The position numbers and the translations under genes were made by a program. Below the pieces are notes generated by a model. That model did no database searches. It was not told the origin of the DNA and saw only the letters and a program-made list of their open reading frames with translations. Shown here piece after piece: positions 22,501 through 32,619 of a stretch of DNA of 64,000 bases (its first letter is position 1; each line of letters begins with the position of its first letter). The stretch comes from Athripsodes cinereus. Taxonomy: Eukaryota; Arthropoda; Insecta; Trichoptera; Leptoceridae. The DNA is taken from the NCBI GenBank assembly GCA_947579605.1, contig OX388310.1:4340001-4404000 (forward strand). Direction: 5' to 3'.

Positions 22501-22881
22501 TGTTACTCAGGATTTTCAAAAAGTCACACGGGCACATGTGCCAAGTGTATCCTTTTTCTGTGTCATTTATTATTAGGTACGTATGATTTTAAAAAATGCA
22601 CTACAAAATTACCTTATATCCAAGAAAATTGATCTCATTATTATAAAAAAATGTGTAAACTTAAGCACAAAATACGAATTAAATTTAATCTATCGATCGA
22701 CAGTCCTTGGAAGAGATTCATTATAATAAGAAAATAAAATTGAGTAAATATTGAGTTTGTCTGACGATGAGAGCAAAACCTTTCGAAAGCTAGCCCGCAA
22801 ATTAATATAATAAGTCATCATCATCAATGAAATTACTAAATATTTGTTTCATTTTAATATTTTTAGAAGTTATGATAACTT

Positions 22882-23052
22882 TTTTAAAAAAAAAAGATAT
22901 ATCTGGGTTTTTGCTATAAACCCAAATACAACCTTATACACCTTTCAAAGTAAGCTAAAAGCTTGTGTCGTGAAAGGGAAGTGTGCCAGCACCTGGGATT
23001 GAACCGCGGACCCCTTGTTTTTGAGGCCGAGACCCTACCTCCAGGCTACTGA
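22882..23052 (-). repeat. SINE-B, best-preserved copy
   Basis: Read on the minus strand: an A-box-like TAGCCTGGAGGTAGGG, then GGGTCCGCGGTTCAATCCCA with a good B box GGTTCAATCCC, body with TTCACGACACAAGCTTTTAG, and a final A run. Box order and spacing are those of a tRNA-derived RNA polymerase III promoter. It defines the family for the fragments at 3917, 11637, 12122, 47289 and 56819. Confidence 0.8.
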
Positions 23053-23102
23053 CGAACTAATATGCTATATAAATAAAATATGCCTTGTAATAAAACAAAA
23101 TT

Positions 23103-23379
23103 TCACAAATATACTACTACTATACCATCACGGCATATCCCACAAGTGGGGTAGCCAGCAGATCAGCTGCATGTAAGTAACATGCAAACTGTCCTCTTCG
23201 TGCCAATATAAAATCAAGACATTCAGGATGGGTGGCAAGCCTCATCGCTGAATTTAAGAAGTAAAATGTCTTAATTTTTTCGAACACCTGCCTTTTACAG
23301 GACACTCGAAAACTTACGCAGAAGAGTGGGAGACCAATTCTTTACCGGGTGCTCCACGGGATAATCGCTCACAAATATA
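23103..23379 (-). repeat. SINE-A, full-length copy with 11-bp target-site duplication
   Basis: The 255-bp unit (23114-23368) lies between TCACAAATATA at 23103-23113 and 23369-23379. On the minus strand it starts GCGATTATCCCGTGGAGC and ends in a short TAG repeat after GCCGTGATGGTATAG. No strong tRNA-type A/B boxes were found; the closest B-box-like word is GTGTTCGAAAAA. Its last ~40 bases match the RTE-A 3' end. A frame of about 77 codons stays open from near the start to the TAG in the tail. It could be a SINE, or a standard-length truncated LINE end; the exact length and duplication fit either. Confidence 0.85.
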
Positions 23380-23384
23380 ACAAA

Positions 23385-23920
23385 TTTGTTTAAGGCATTC
23401 CACCCGGTACGAGTAATTTGTGGCAAAAATAGAATAGTTTTCAAGAACATAAATAATAATACTATGCATGTCGTCGAATTGATTGAATTAAAAGTTTGGA
23501 AGGAGACTTTTCACCATTATCTCAAAGGGGAGTTGTTTATTTGTTGATAAAAGACGTGTCCTGTAGTACGCAAGTGGACCAGTTTAATTCCCAGGCCAAT
23601 CGTATGATTTTCACAAAAAGTTTTGCAGGTGCTTAAAAGTTTTACAACCTCTGATATTTGTAAGATTTTTCATCTTTTATTAAATTATAATTTTGGAATT
23701 TCGAAGAATAAAAACGTGAAGAATACTATTGTCTTGCCAAGAAACATTTAACTTACCTTCTCAAATACTAGCCTTATGCTCCATTTGGCTTAACACTTTT
23801 ACTGATTGATATGTATCAAAAAATCTTTTACAATTAACTTTGAAAAAAAAAATTGACACAAAATTGTCAATTAGTTATTTGGTATTTCCATCCATAAGTA
23901 CAGTATATTATAATATTAAA
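23385..23920. other. No recognised gene
   Basis: A weak tRNA-like word (AGTTTAATTCCCAGG near 23580) may be an old SINE trace. Otherwise featureless. Confidence 0.35.
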
Positions 23921-23925
23921 AATAC

Positions 23926-24060
23926 AACAAGTGTTTTATTCTACTAGTGTTTTATTCTGTGAGAGAGACGTCTTTCGTCTTATAAGGACATTGTCAATCT
24001 TTATAAGACGAAAGACGTCTCTCTCACAGAATAAAACAATAGTAGAATAAAACACTTGTT
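23926..24060. repeat. Hairpin family H, best copy
   Basis: A 135-bp near-perfect palindrome: AACAAGTGTTTTATTCTACT at the left end pairs with AGTAGAATAAAACACTTGTT at the right end; inner arms carry GAGAGAGACGTCTTTCGTCT. The loop is ACATTGTCAATC. Related copies: 5735-5815, 45583-45704, 56985-57065. Such a transcript would form a long hairpin. MITE-like; superfamily unknown. Confidence 0.85.
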
Positions 24061-24064
24061 TTAT

Positions 24065-25120
24065 TTATTTCAATATGGAATTCTACTACCTAAACACTGA
24101 CACAGTGAATAAATTAAAATACAATTTTTATTATTAAATTTAAAACCAAAAACACTGTAAATTTTACTATATTTGAACAACTGACGAATAAATATTATTT
24201 TATGATACTTATCGCCGATCGCTTTCGCCTGGTGGCAGCCTCAGGGCAAGAGCTACAAAAAATTGTTATTAATCAGCAAAAAAATGCAAGTTTTCATACA
24301 GGTATCAAATTCCTTTATATTTTTATAATATTTATCCTACCACTGCCTATCTACTAGGTATTTTGCTCTCGACATAAAAATCATTTTTATCGTTATTATT
24401 AATTGTTCTATACTCAAAAGATGTTTTTAATAAAATAAGATAAATTATTCAACTGTACGACATATTTTTAATTATCTCCATTTTCACTATGTAAACTTCG
24501 TTTTTCTCTACAGCTCATTCAATTTTATTTCTTACATTCAAATTATTTTCAATATAAATAATATGTACATATGCTCTAAAGTGCCAAAAAAATTGTTGAA
24601 AAACCGGATTGAAAACAATGATAAGCAAATGCCTGAAAAAAATGTGAAAGATAATCGACTAAAGAAAGTCAATTTTGATGAAATAAAATTCTGCATTTTT
24701 TTTAAAGAAAGTACAATATTTAAATGTTTTTTCGTAATATCATTATGTTTTAAAAGTTTGCAAAGGCTTCCATGCATAATAAACGTGATAATTTAACGTC
24801 CCACAGTTTGTTTGAAGAAAGGTGTGATAAAGAAACTTCTTTTACATCTCTGTATTATTCAGTTGAACCTCCTCATGCAAATTTTGATATCATACGGAAC
24901 TAAAATCTTGAGTTAAATAAACGGAGATAATTCACGAGCATGCAAACTAAAGATGAAACCGGTATCCGGTATCTATCTGGACGGATTCCAAAAGGTCGTT
25001 ATTTTATGAAAATGCATTAAATCGAAGATTATCAATTTATCGATAGACGAAGACACAAAATGATAAATATGTCCTTTGAATATGAAAAAATTATTGTTAC
25101 AAATGAAACACATTTGTCCT
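24065..25120. other. No recognised gene
   Basis: AT-rich; the two overlapping opposite-strand frames at 24538-24796 are low-complexity (K/N/F-rich) and look like chance. Confidence 0.4.
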
Positions 25121-25127
25121 CACTTAT

Positions 25128-25235
25128 TGGCCGGTGTGGCGCGGAGGTTACACTCTTGCCTTTGAGCCACGAAGTCCCGGGTCCGATTCCCGACCAAAGC
25201 AGATTGAAGAATGACCTTTTTCAATTGTCTTTTTG
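25128..25235 (+). repeat. SINE-C (tRNA-derived), copy 2
   Basis: GGCCGGTGTGGCGCGGAGGT contains an A-box-like TGGCGCGGAGG; CCCGGGTCCGATTCCCGACC contains the B box. Body: AGATTGAAGAATGACCTTTT TCAATTG. It is the same family as the minus copy at 60615-60733. Confidence 0.8.
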
Positions 25236-25239
25236 CCCA

Positions 25240-26425
25240 CTATGGTGCCTCCGGTGTGGACAAGATTTGTTTAATGTAGAATTCGGATAAATGGAAGTTT
25301 TCCTTATTTGCTTATTTGTAAACGTGTTAGTATTTTTACAAAAACATTTAAAAATGAGGGGGTAGTATTGACTTAGGCAAAAGTGTTTTGGGGTAATGGT
25401 TAAAAAAGTACACCGACCGCTGATCAAGAGTAACCTACATTTTTTTTGGATCAAGTATTTTTATAAAGGTTTTGACCGTGTATAAAAAAACAAATAAAGA
25501 AATAAACAATAGTTTTAAGAATATAACTTTATGTCTCTGGCCAAATAATATATTTATATAAAAAGTACATTTTAGGTTCTAAGAAATTTCCAACCTTGGA
25601 ATTATGATTTCTTTGATTATTATTTCATTATTTGTTTCTTTAAATATAATAATATTAAGTCAACATAATTCGACTTTCATTAACATATTTTTTCTCGATT
25701 CACAGAAGTACAAGATAAATAAATTTAAAAGATGTTTCATAAATAATTAATTTATAAGAGACATACCTACTAGCAATATTATAATAATATTATTTTTATA
25801 CGGACCAATTTCTGAAAATGAATCTCAGAAATTATTTGAAAATAAATTGTATTAGCACAAAATCTACATTCAATAATAATTATTTAAGTCTGTTCACATG
25901 TATGACTGTTTTTTAGTTCAGTTATTGCCGCTATAATTATACAAGCAACAAGAAAGCAAATACCCTCGATACAACCATTTTACGTGTAACGAGTACAAGA
26001 AAATTAAATAATAAAAATCTTAGTCGTCAACTAATAAAATCAAATCAGAGAAAAGGTTTAACACTAATTTTGACATTTCTTGTGTTAATGAATGCACTGA
26101 TCTCAATGTTTTATCGAAATAAAAACTTTTTTAGTGAGTCGAAATTTTCGACCGACGCGACGGTTCATGATGAAAGTTCGTGTTAAATTATTTTAAACAA
26201 AACAGTCTCTTTTTAGTAGTATTTATTGTCTGCTCTTTTAATTATTTTACATGAGGAGTTTTTGATCTTGCAAGGGACAGAAAGGCTTTCAGCCAAGCGA
26301 TTGACAATGTTAGAGGGATCCGAGATATGCACGAATAGAAGTAGAAGGTGATTATTTTCAGAATGCTTGATTTCTTTGTATAATAAAGCTGTATTATGAA
26401 AATGAAGGGCCGTTTAGGCTGTTAG
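25240..26425. other. No recognised feature
   Basis: AT-rich, nothing supported. Confidence 0.4.
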
Positions 26426-26429
26426 AAAA

Positions 26430-26490
26430 TTTATGAACGAAAGAACAATACTCTTTTTGGACAACTAACATTGGTCAACGTCAAAATATG
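26430..26490 (-). repeat. RTE-D shard
   Basis: GAACGAAAGAACAATACTCT and TTTTGGACAACTAACATTGG parallel 35820-35860 of the RTE-D copy. Confidence 0.4.
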
Positions 26491-26686
26491 AAGACATGCT
26501 GAACTTTAGAAGCTGGTTAAATTGAATGATTTGAAAGAAAACCGGTTTTGAGCAAAAAAAAATTGTTTCTAGTGCCCAAAATTATTAAAACCATTAAACA
26601 ATCAATAAGTGCTAATATGAATATCTCATGAGTGACTTTTATGACGTTTAAGAACTTTATAAATTGTTATCTTTTGAATTTGAACT

Positions 26687-26890
26687 TTGTGCACTTCAAC
26701 TCATTGTGACCAATTGAAATGTATCGAATATGGCAAAAATAATGATGCACAGTATTATTCTGGTATCGAGACTTATGTTTAGCGAAAGCATTATGTAACT
26801 GCACTTGGACATGATTGAAGAAGGACGGACGTGGAATAAATGCTGTGGAGATAAGCTCGCTGACAAGAATGGTGGATAAAACTTTACCGA
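26687..26890 (+). pseudogene. RTE-A relic, copy 3
   Basis: GTGCACTTCAACTCATTGTG, AATATGGCAAAAATAATGAT, GACTTATGTTTAGCGAAAGC and TGGAATAAATGCTGTGGAGA follow RTE-A copy 1 (1026-1210) in order and spacing. Many changes and stops make it the oldest of the three RTE-A copies. Confidence 0.7.
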
Positions 26891-27014
26891 TACAGGCATG
26901 GCATTGAATGTATTCTAATGTTAAATTGCTTGTAGTCAGTGTACGGTGAATTATAAATAAATAAATAATTATGTTGTTTTTTAATGTGTCAGTGTCAAAA
27001 TTGTGAAAAATTAC

Positions 27015-27112
27015 AACTACTACTACTATACCATCACGGCATATCCCACAAGTGGGGTAGCCAGCAGACCAGCTGCATATAATAAACATGCAAGCTGTCT
27101 TCTCCGTGCCAA
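27015..27112 (-). repeat. SINE-A copy, truncated
   Basis: TAC repeats, CCATCACGGCATATCCCACA, CCAGCAGACCAGCTGCATAT and CAAGCTGTCTTCTCCGTGCC match SINE-A, ending where an ATTGTGAAA repeat begins. Confidence 0.75.
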
Positions 27113-27737
27113 ATTGTGAAATTGTGAAAAATGTTACAGATAATTATCAAACTGGCATCATCATGGCTAAAAATCAAACGTTTTGCACTCAGTCCTGATG
27201 ATTCCAATTCGTTGAAAAAAGCGCTAGGCTTCTTTGTGGAAAAAACTTATGTGAAACAAAAAACAATTTTATTTTATATTTTATAATTATCTCTATAAAT
27301 ATAGGTAATTTTTACCTTATTTTCCTGTTTTCTCACTCCACACCACACTAATAATCATCCACTTCTTGTTTCAAATGTTATAATTCCTAGTCAAATTGAT
27401 CTAATTAAGTAAACATTTCCTCGAATACATTTTAATTAATTCAATAATAATAATAATAATAATATTGTCATCTTGAAAATATTGTAAGGTACCTACGTTC
27501 AAATTAATTTATTCCATCCAATTTGGGATGAAAATTTTCAAGAGAGAATAAAACTAATAATAATAATACTGTAACTTTTGTACTCACAAATACGGAATAA
27601 CTGTTAACCCAAATGTCAAAATACCTGACTTAATGGCACCCAACTCACAATGCGACGACTTAATTATGGCTTACTGACTGACTTTAATTATTCCTCACTA
27701 ATTTTAAATTGTCTTTAATTTTTTTTATTATTTGAAA

Positions 27738-27888
27738 AAATAAAGACATTTTACTTCTAAAATTCAACAATGAGCTTTGCCATCCATCCTGAATGTTTTA
27801 AATTTGGTTGACACGGAGAGGACAACTTACCTACATGTTTATTATATGCTGTTGGCTACCCCACTTGTGAGATATCCATGATGTATAA
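27738..27888 (+). repeat. SINE-A copy, diverged
   Basis: GACATTTTACTTCTAAAATT, GCCATCCATCCTGAATGTTT and TTGGCTACCCCACTTGTGAG correspond to SINE-A. Tail is eroded. Confidence 0.65.
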
Positions 27889-27986
27889 GTAATAGTATTT
27901 ATAACTATTCAATTATGGTCATAGCGCTAGAGGAGCTCTGCCCTTCAAACAACTAGGGAAAAGTTGAGGAAAAACCAATAATGTAT

Positions 27987-28290
27987 GTTATGAATTTTTT
28001 GACACAATTGGATGTCGGGAACTGGATTTTTTACTTACTAGAAGTGTAGATGTCAAACATATTTTTGAACTTCTCCAGATTAATCATTTCAATTGATCGC
28101 ACTCATACATAGTCAACCTATTTGAATAGGTATTACTCGTAACTAGGTGGTATGTTGTATATGATACACATACATATGTGAACTTCCTTAAGAAGTACAC
28201 AACACAGAGTTTCGTCGCTTATGAATCGACTTAGGCTTGGTAAAGAGTACTCTTTAAACCTAGGTAACATTAATAATCTGGAGTAGTTCA
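27987..28290. mobile_element. Foldback family M, copy 2 (one arm plus loop)
   Basis: From TATGAATTTTTTGACACAAT through CAACCTATTTGAATAGGTAT and CACATACATATGTGAACTTC to AGTTTCGTCGCTTATGAATC. The second arm is mostly lost. Confidence 0.7.
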
Positions 28291-28299
28291 AAAATATGT

Positions 28300-29140
28300 T
28301 CAATAATGTATGGTCATATAAAAAATGTTATGATATGCAATGACGAGATTTTCACTATATTAGTGATTTTTTCTATTTAACCATGTCAACTTTGACTGGA
28401 TTTGTACAAAAATTGTTTCTTTCCGAAATTTTTGTACAAATTTCATGGTATATTACAGTTTTTGAAAATGCAATTTGATTGAGCTCACGACGAAGAATAT
28501 TTCTAATTATTTTTCTACAAATACCTAGTAGTAATATCTTCAATTCAGCGGTGAGATATGGGAACCGTACTGATTTTTTTGGTATTTTTTTGCCTTAGAG
28601 AGTACAATTTGTAGATTTTGTACATGCAGTTAGTCTGCTTAGGTAGTAGAAGTCTATAAAAATATAAAGAAAAGTAGAATAAAAATATTTTTGATAATGT
28701 TTAAATTTAACCAGGGATAATTGCTGATCATTGATAATCATTTTAATTACTAAGTAGGTAAGTAATTATTATTTTTATTTATTCTGTGTAAAACATTTTA
28801 CTTGATTGTCTTATATATTATTGTTTTATTTTGATTTCAAATTGATTTACTGATTTTCTAGTTTCCCAATTTAAATTAAGTACTTCTAATTTTTTTGCGA
28901 TTTTTTTGTTGTTGTTTTTTATACATTTAGTGGAAATTGTTTGCGTGTATTAATTTTGTACGACTCATTGTTTAAAAAAAGCTTATGCGCCGTTTAATAG
29001 ATTGAAAAATAAATTATTTTTATTATTATTGACAGTAAAACGAATCTTACAAGAATCGTTATAGCTGAAGGCCAATGCGATCCTAGAAGAAAACATTAAA
29101 CGTTATCCAAACGATAACACAACGAATAACCTCGATTTTT
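28300..29140. other. AT-rich; possible old SINE-A at 28540-28660
   Basis: TTCAATTCAGCGGTGAGATA and ACATGCAGTTAGTCTGCTTA are faint SINE-A words. Nothing else supported. Confidence 0.3.
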
Positions 29141-29150
29141 CGGAACTCAT

Positions 29151-29644
29151 TGAGATGGTAGGCCCCAATGTCAGATATCTGTATGGAGGAGCAATATAGT
29201 TTTGTATGGAGGAAAATTGTTGCTGCAATAATATTATTTGGATTTTTTGGCGAAATATTTTTATATTTACAAAAATAAAATCTAATTCGAATACAAATTT
29301 CCTAAAGCTTATATTCGAGGAAGGTTTTATTTTATTTTTGCCGGCAAAAATAAAATAAAACCGGCAAAAATGAAATCTAATTCGAATATAAACTTTAAGA
29401 AAATCGTATTCGAGTTAGATTTTATTTTTGCTGGTTTTATTTTATTTTTGCCGGCAAAAATAAAATAAAACCAGCAAAAATAAAGTCTAACTCGAATGTA
29501 AAGTTTGCCGGTGTCGAAAAACTTGGTGTCCAAAAATAATTTAACGTGGTGATCAAAAAGTAATTCTACATATGGCAACAATTTCGTGAATATTACTTTT
29601 GCTATGAAATCTCACATTTGACAACAGTGGGGCCTACCATCTCA
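29151..29644. mobile_element. TIR element with nested palindromes
   Basis: TGAGATGGTAGGCCCCA at 29151-29167 is repeated as its complement at 29628-29644. Inside are two 40-bp perfect palindromes around TTTTTGCCGGCAAAAA (29323-29362 and 29433-29472), the second extended to about 70 bp with few mismatches. A target duplication was not clear. No coding capacity. Likely a MITE that carries another hairpin or an inverted duplication of its own arm. Confidence 0.7.
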
Positions 29645-30083
29645 TATAGTGCCGATTTTTCTTATAAATTCTGCATACGTAAATAACAGATTGTTTTTTT
29701 CATTTAATCGGGGTTAACTATATATTTTTCTACTTAAGCAGGTCTAGATTTGCATTTCGTTCGTGAGTACAGCTGTAAGTGAATAAATAAATAAGATTAT
29801 TCGATTAGGAAAGGTTCATTTTTTTGTATTCACGTTCGTTTTTCGATAAGATCATTTTCTCACTATTTATTCAAGCGGAACGTTTGAATACAAAAAAAAA
29901 GTTCACACAAAAAAAACATTAATTTAACTTACGGTTCACCTGTTTATTATATTCACCGAGAAAAATTGTAACTTCAGCACTCCAGATACTAGTTTTTACG
30001 AAAGAAGGAAAAGAAATTTGGGTAAGTTGGAAGAAATTTCACCACCGCGATCTCTCTTTGTATGTAGTATTATTATTTAATAT

Positions 30084-30139
30084 TTATTTATTTATTCATC
30101 CTACGGCAAAAGCCCTTATTACATGATATATATAAACAA
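30084..30139. repeat. 56-bp direct repeat, left copy (long target duplication)
   Basis: Identical to 31365-31420. It runs from TTATTTATTTATTCATCC to TATATAAACAA and is itself the end of an older minus-strand LINE (CCTACGGCAAAAGCCC next to an (AAAT)n tail in minus sense). Confidence 0.9.
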
Positions 30140-31345
30140 GGGTGCGTGATGTCGCCATGGCTTTTTAACCTATACATTGATCATTGTATTCGTCCATTGA
30201 AAGAACTGAATGTAGGTGTTGATATGAATGGGATGAATGTAAGAGCGTTAATGTTTGCCGATGACTTGGTATTGATGGCTGAAAGTGAAAGTGATCTACA
30301 GCGAATGATGACGTGTGTGTATGAAAATTGTGCGATTAATGGATTGAGAATGAATGCAAAAAAGACAAAAATCATGGTGTTTGAAAGAGGAAGTGAGAGA
30401 ACAGTATGCCAGGTAATGATTGACAACGAAGTGTTAGAGCAAGTTGACGAATGTGTGTACTTAGGTAGTTTGTTCACGAGAGATGGGAAGTGTGAAAGCG
30501 ATATTGCACTGAGAAAAATACTAACGAAATTTCACAACAAATCATTGGTACGTACTATCAGATTAAGACCAGAGAACGTACAAACGATTCATTAGTACGA
30601 ATCTATAATATTAACTCTTTGCAAACAAGTTGTTGGTAAATTTACCAATGATTTGTTTGCGAAGAGTTAATATTATAGATTTAAACCAATGAATCGTTTG
30701 TACGATCTCTGGTCCTAATCTGATAGTACCGTACCAATGATTCGTTTTGAGTATTTTTCTCAGTGTGAAAGGAGAAAAGTTGCTGGCAATAAGGTAAATG
30801 GTGCAATCCGACCAATAATTGCAAATAGAAACATATCCACCACAGCTAAAAGGTTGGTGCACTCTGCTATCTTAGTGCCAACACTTATGTATGCAAGTGA
30901 GACGTGGACATGGTTAAAAAAGGATGAAAGTGGCATAAATGCAGTGGAAATGAGATCGTTGAGAAGGATGTGTGGCAAGAGTCTGAGAGATCGTGTGCGT
31001 AACAGTGATATACGAAAGGAATGTGGAATGAAAGTTGGTGTAATAACAAAGATGAATGTAAATAAGTTAAGATGGTTTGGGCACGTGGAAAGAATGAATG
31101 AGGACAGAATGACTAAGAAGATATATTTGGCTGAGAGGAATGGTGCTCGGAGACGCGGACGTCCGAGGATTAAATGGCAAGATCATTTAAATCAAATCCT
31201 ACAGGACGGTCACGTGTTGAGCACATTGAACAGGAGAGCATGCATGAGGAATTGTATGACAGTGACGGAAGCGAAAGATGTATGCAAGGATAGAAGGAAG
31301 TGGCGCTCGATCCTTTCTGCCTACCCCGCGAGGGAAGCGGCGTGA
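30140..31345 (+). pseudogene. RTE-A reverse transcriptase, palm to C-terminus, interrupted
   Basis: Part 1 (30140-30506) holds the RT motif GCVMSPWLFNLYID and the catalytic FADD box at 30254-30265 (ALMFADDLVLMAE), then NAKKTKIM and the CVYLGS motif. A hairpin element then breaks the frame. Part 2 (30768-31345) continues ERRKVAGNKVNGAIRPI, YASETWTWLKKDESGINA, WFGHVERMNEDRMTKKIY, RRRGRPRIKW and ends SAYPAREAA. The two parts are in the same frame once the insert and one TG are discounted. The endonuclease and N-terminal RT are absent through 5' truncation, so the copy is dead. It matches copy 1 at 979-1557 in its second half. Confidence 0.9.
30505..30767. mobile_element. 259-bp hairpin MITE inside RTE-A, TG target duplication
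   Basis: The element 30507-30765 begins CACTGAGAAAAATACT and ends AGTATTTTTCTCAGTG, and is palindromic over most of its length (AATCATTGGTACG, ATAATATTAACTCTT with complements). It is flanked by TG at 30505-30506 and 30766-30767. The uninterrupted RTE-A copy at 986-1000 shows the empty site (GACATTGAAAGAAGG). CACTG termini with a 2-bp duplication fit a CACTA/CMC-type element, not certain. Confidence 0.9.
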
Positions 31346-31364
31346 TGGTATGTATGTATGTATG

Positions 31365-31750
31365 TTATTTATTTATTCATCCTACGGCAAAAGCCCTTAT
31401 TACATGATATATATAAACAATTTTTACAACAATAAAATCGAATACACAACACAAACACATATAAAAGACAATGTAATAGAAATTATATAAAAGATATTAA
31501 AATTTAAAAATAAAATTACAGAATATAAAAATTCAAAACTACAATACAAATAAATCAAATGTCAAAGACATGAAATTTAAAATTTAAAACACGTGTAAAA
31601 AATCATCAATTATAGTTACCAATAAAAATAACAAGACAAACTGGATACAAGAAGATGGATCAATTATAGCTAACAATAAAATAAAAACGACAACACAAAT
31701 AAATAAAATAAATATTGTCATATTTATGTGTGCATTTGTTTATTATCAAT
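31365..31750 (-). repeat. 56-bp direct repeat, right copy, and old LINE 3' region
   Basis: 31365-31420 repeats 30084-30139. The A-rich plus strand that follows (many AATAAA and ACAAATA words) looks like a LINE 3' UTR in minus orientation. A similar arrangement, a TTTA array followed by GGCTATATAAGCC, occurs at 60166-60260. Confidence 0.55.
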
Positions 31751-31789
31751 GAACAGTTAAGGAGAAATTAATAAATATATGACCAAATG

Positions 31790-32112
31790 AATAAAGGAAC
31801 GAATGAATGAATGAATAAATGAGGGAACGAATGAATAAATGAGTGAGTGGATGAGTGAACAAATGAATTTATGATTGAAATAGTAACTATTTCTACATTG
31901 ATTAAAATTAAATAGTTAATGAATGAACGAATGAATTTATGACCGAAATAATAACTTAATGAATGAAGGAATGAATTTATGATTGAAATAGCAAGTTAAT
32001 GAATGAACAAATGAATTTATGTGTGAAATAGTAAGGTAATGAATGAACAAATTAATTATTGATTGAATGAACGAATAAATTGATGAGTAAATTAGTGGAT
32101 GAAGGAATGATT
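31790..32112 (+). repeat. Minisatellite, ~40-bp period, built from GAATGAAT
   Basis: First a run of short GAATGAAT/GAGTGAGT words, then about four ~40-bp units with GAATGAACGAATGAATTTAT followed by GAAATAGTAA-type ends (near 31858, 31918, 31958, 32000, 32040). Units differ by several bases each. Confidence 0.75.
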
Positions 32113-32389
32113 ACAATAATATTACCCAGTCACAATATAATAGATTTAATCAATGTCGACCATTAAAAAGATATGTGCTTCCAATGTATCTATGTAATAC
32201 TTATTTTGAACAAAAATAGAAGTTGTTTTTGTTATTGGTTATTGGAAAAATTACCTAATTAATAAGACTTAAACGTCAAAGAGAAAGTTGACAACAGCCA
32301 TGCAGATCTCCCGAAAACTCGATATAAATATTTTATAAAGCTCTCATGGCCCATTGAAAACGTGCAACGAGGATACATTGAAGCCGATA

Positions 32390-32610
32390 CCAATATTGAT
32401 AAGCTAATTGAAAAAAGGTAGGATGGAGCCGTCCTTTCCCCGGGCCTCGGTATCGTTGGGCTTGTCTCCCAACATACTTAAAGTGACCGACTGCAAACAG
32501 AAACAGGATAAAGCCTCGGACACTTGGACCTCTGAATGGAGGAGGCTGGTTTCTGCCCTGTGCTCCCGAGAGGAGCGTTGAGGGCGATGATGATGATGAT
32601 GAATTGAAAA
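32390..32610 (+). pseudogene. RTE-D 3' end with (GAT)n tail
   Basis: Coding words ASDTWTSEWRRLVSALCSRE near the end resemble the RTE terminal motif (compare QRRSEWRRLVSAYDDD at 35671-35740, minus). It ends GGCGATGATGATGATGATG. The upstream half (GAGCCGTCCTTTCCCCGGGC) is GC-rich and probably belongs to the same copy. Confidence 0.55.
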
Positions 32611-32619
32611 AATAAATAA

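Larger units (their letters stand above)
30140..31364 (+). mobile_element. RTE-A LINE, copy 2, between 56-bp direct repeats
   Basis: The insertion starts inside the reverse transcriptase (GCVMSPWLFNLY) and ends with the stop at 31343-31345 plus a TATG microsatellite tail. A 259-bp hairpin element (30507-30765) interrupts it. Without it the element would be 964 bp. The long flanking repeat is best explained as an unusually long target-site duplication. Confidence 0.9.

Noticed and set aside
23120..23305. 61-codon frame as a protein gene
   Set aside because: It lies wholly inside a SINE-A copy with target duplications; recorded as a finding about the SINE, not as a gene.
24538..24796. Overlapping open frames on both strands
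   Set aside because: Low-complexity K/N/F composition in AT-rich DNA, no domain.
30181..30477. Minus-strand open frame of 98 codons
   Set aside because: It is the reverse shadow of the RTE-A reverse transcriptase coding region.
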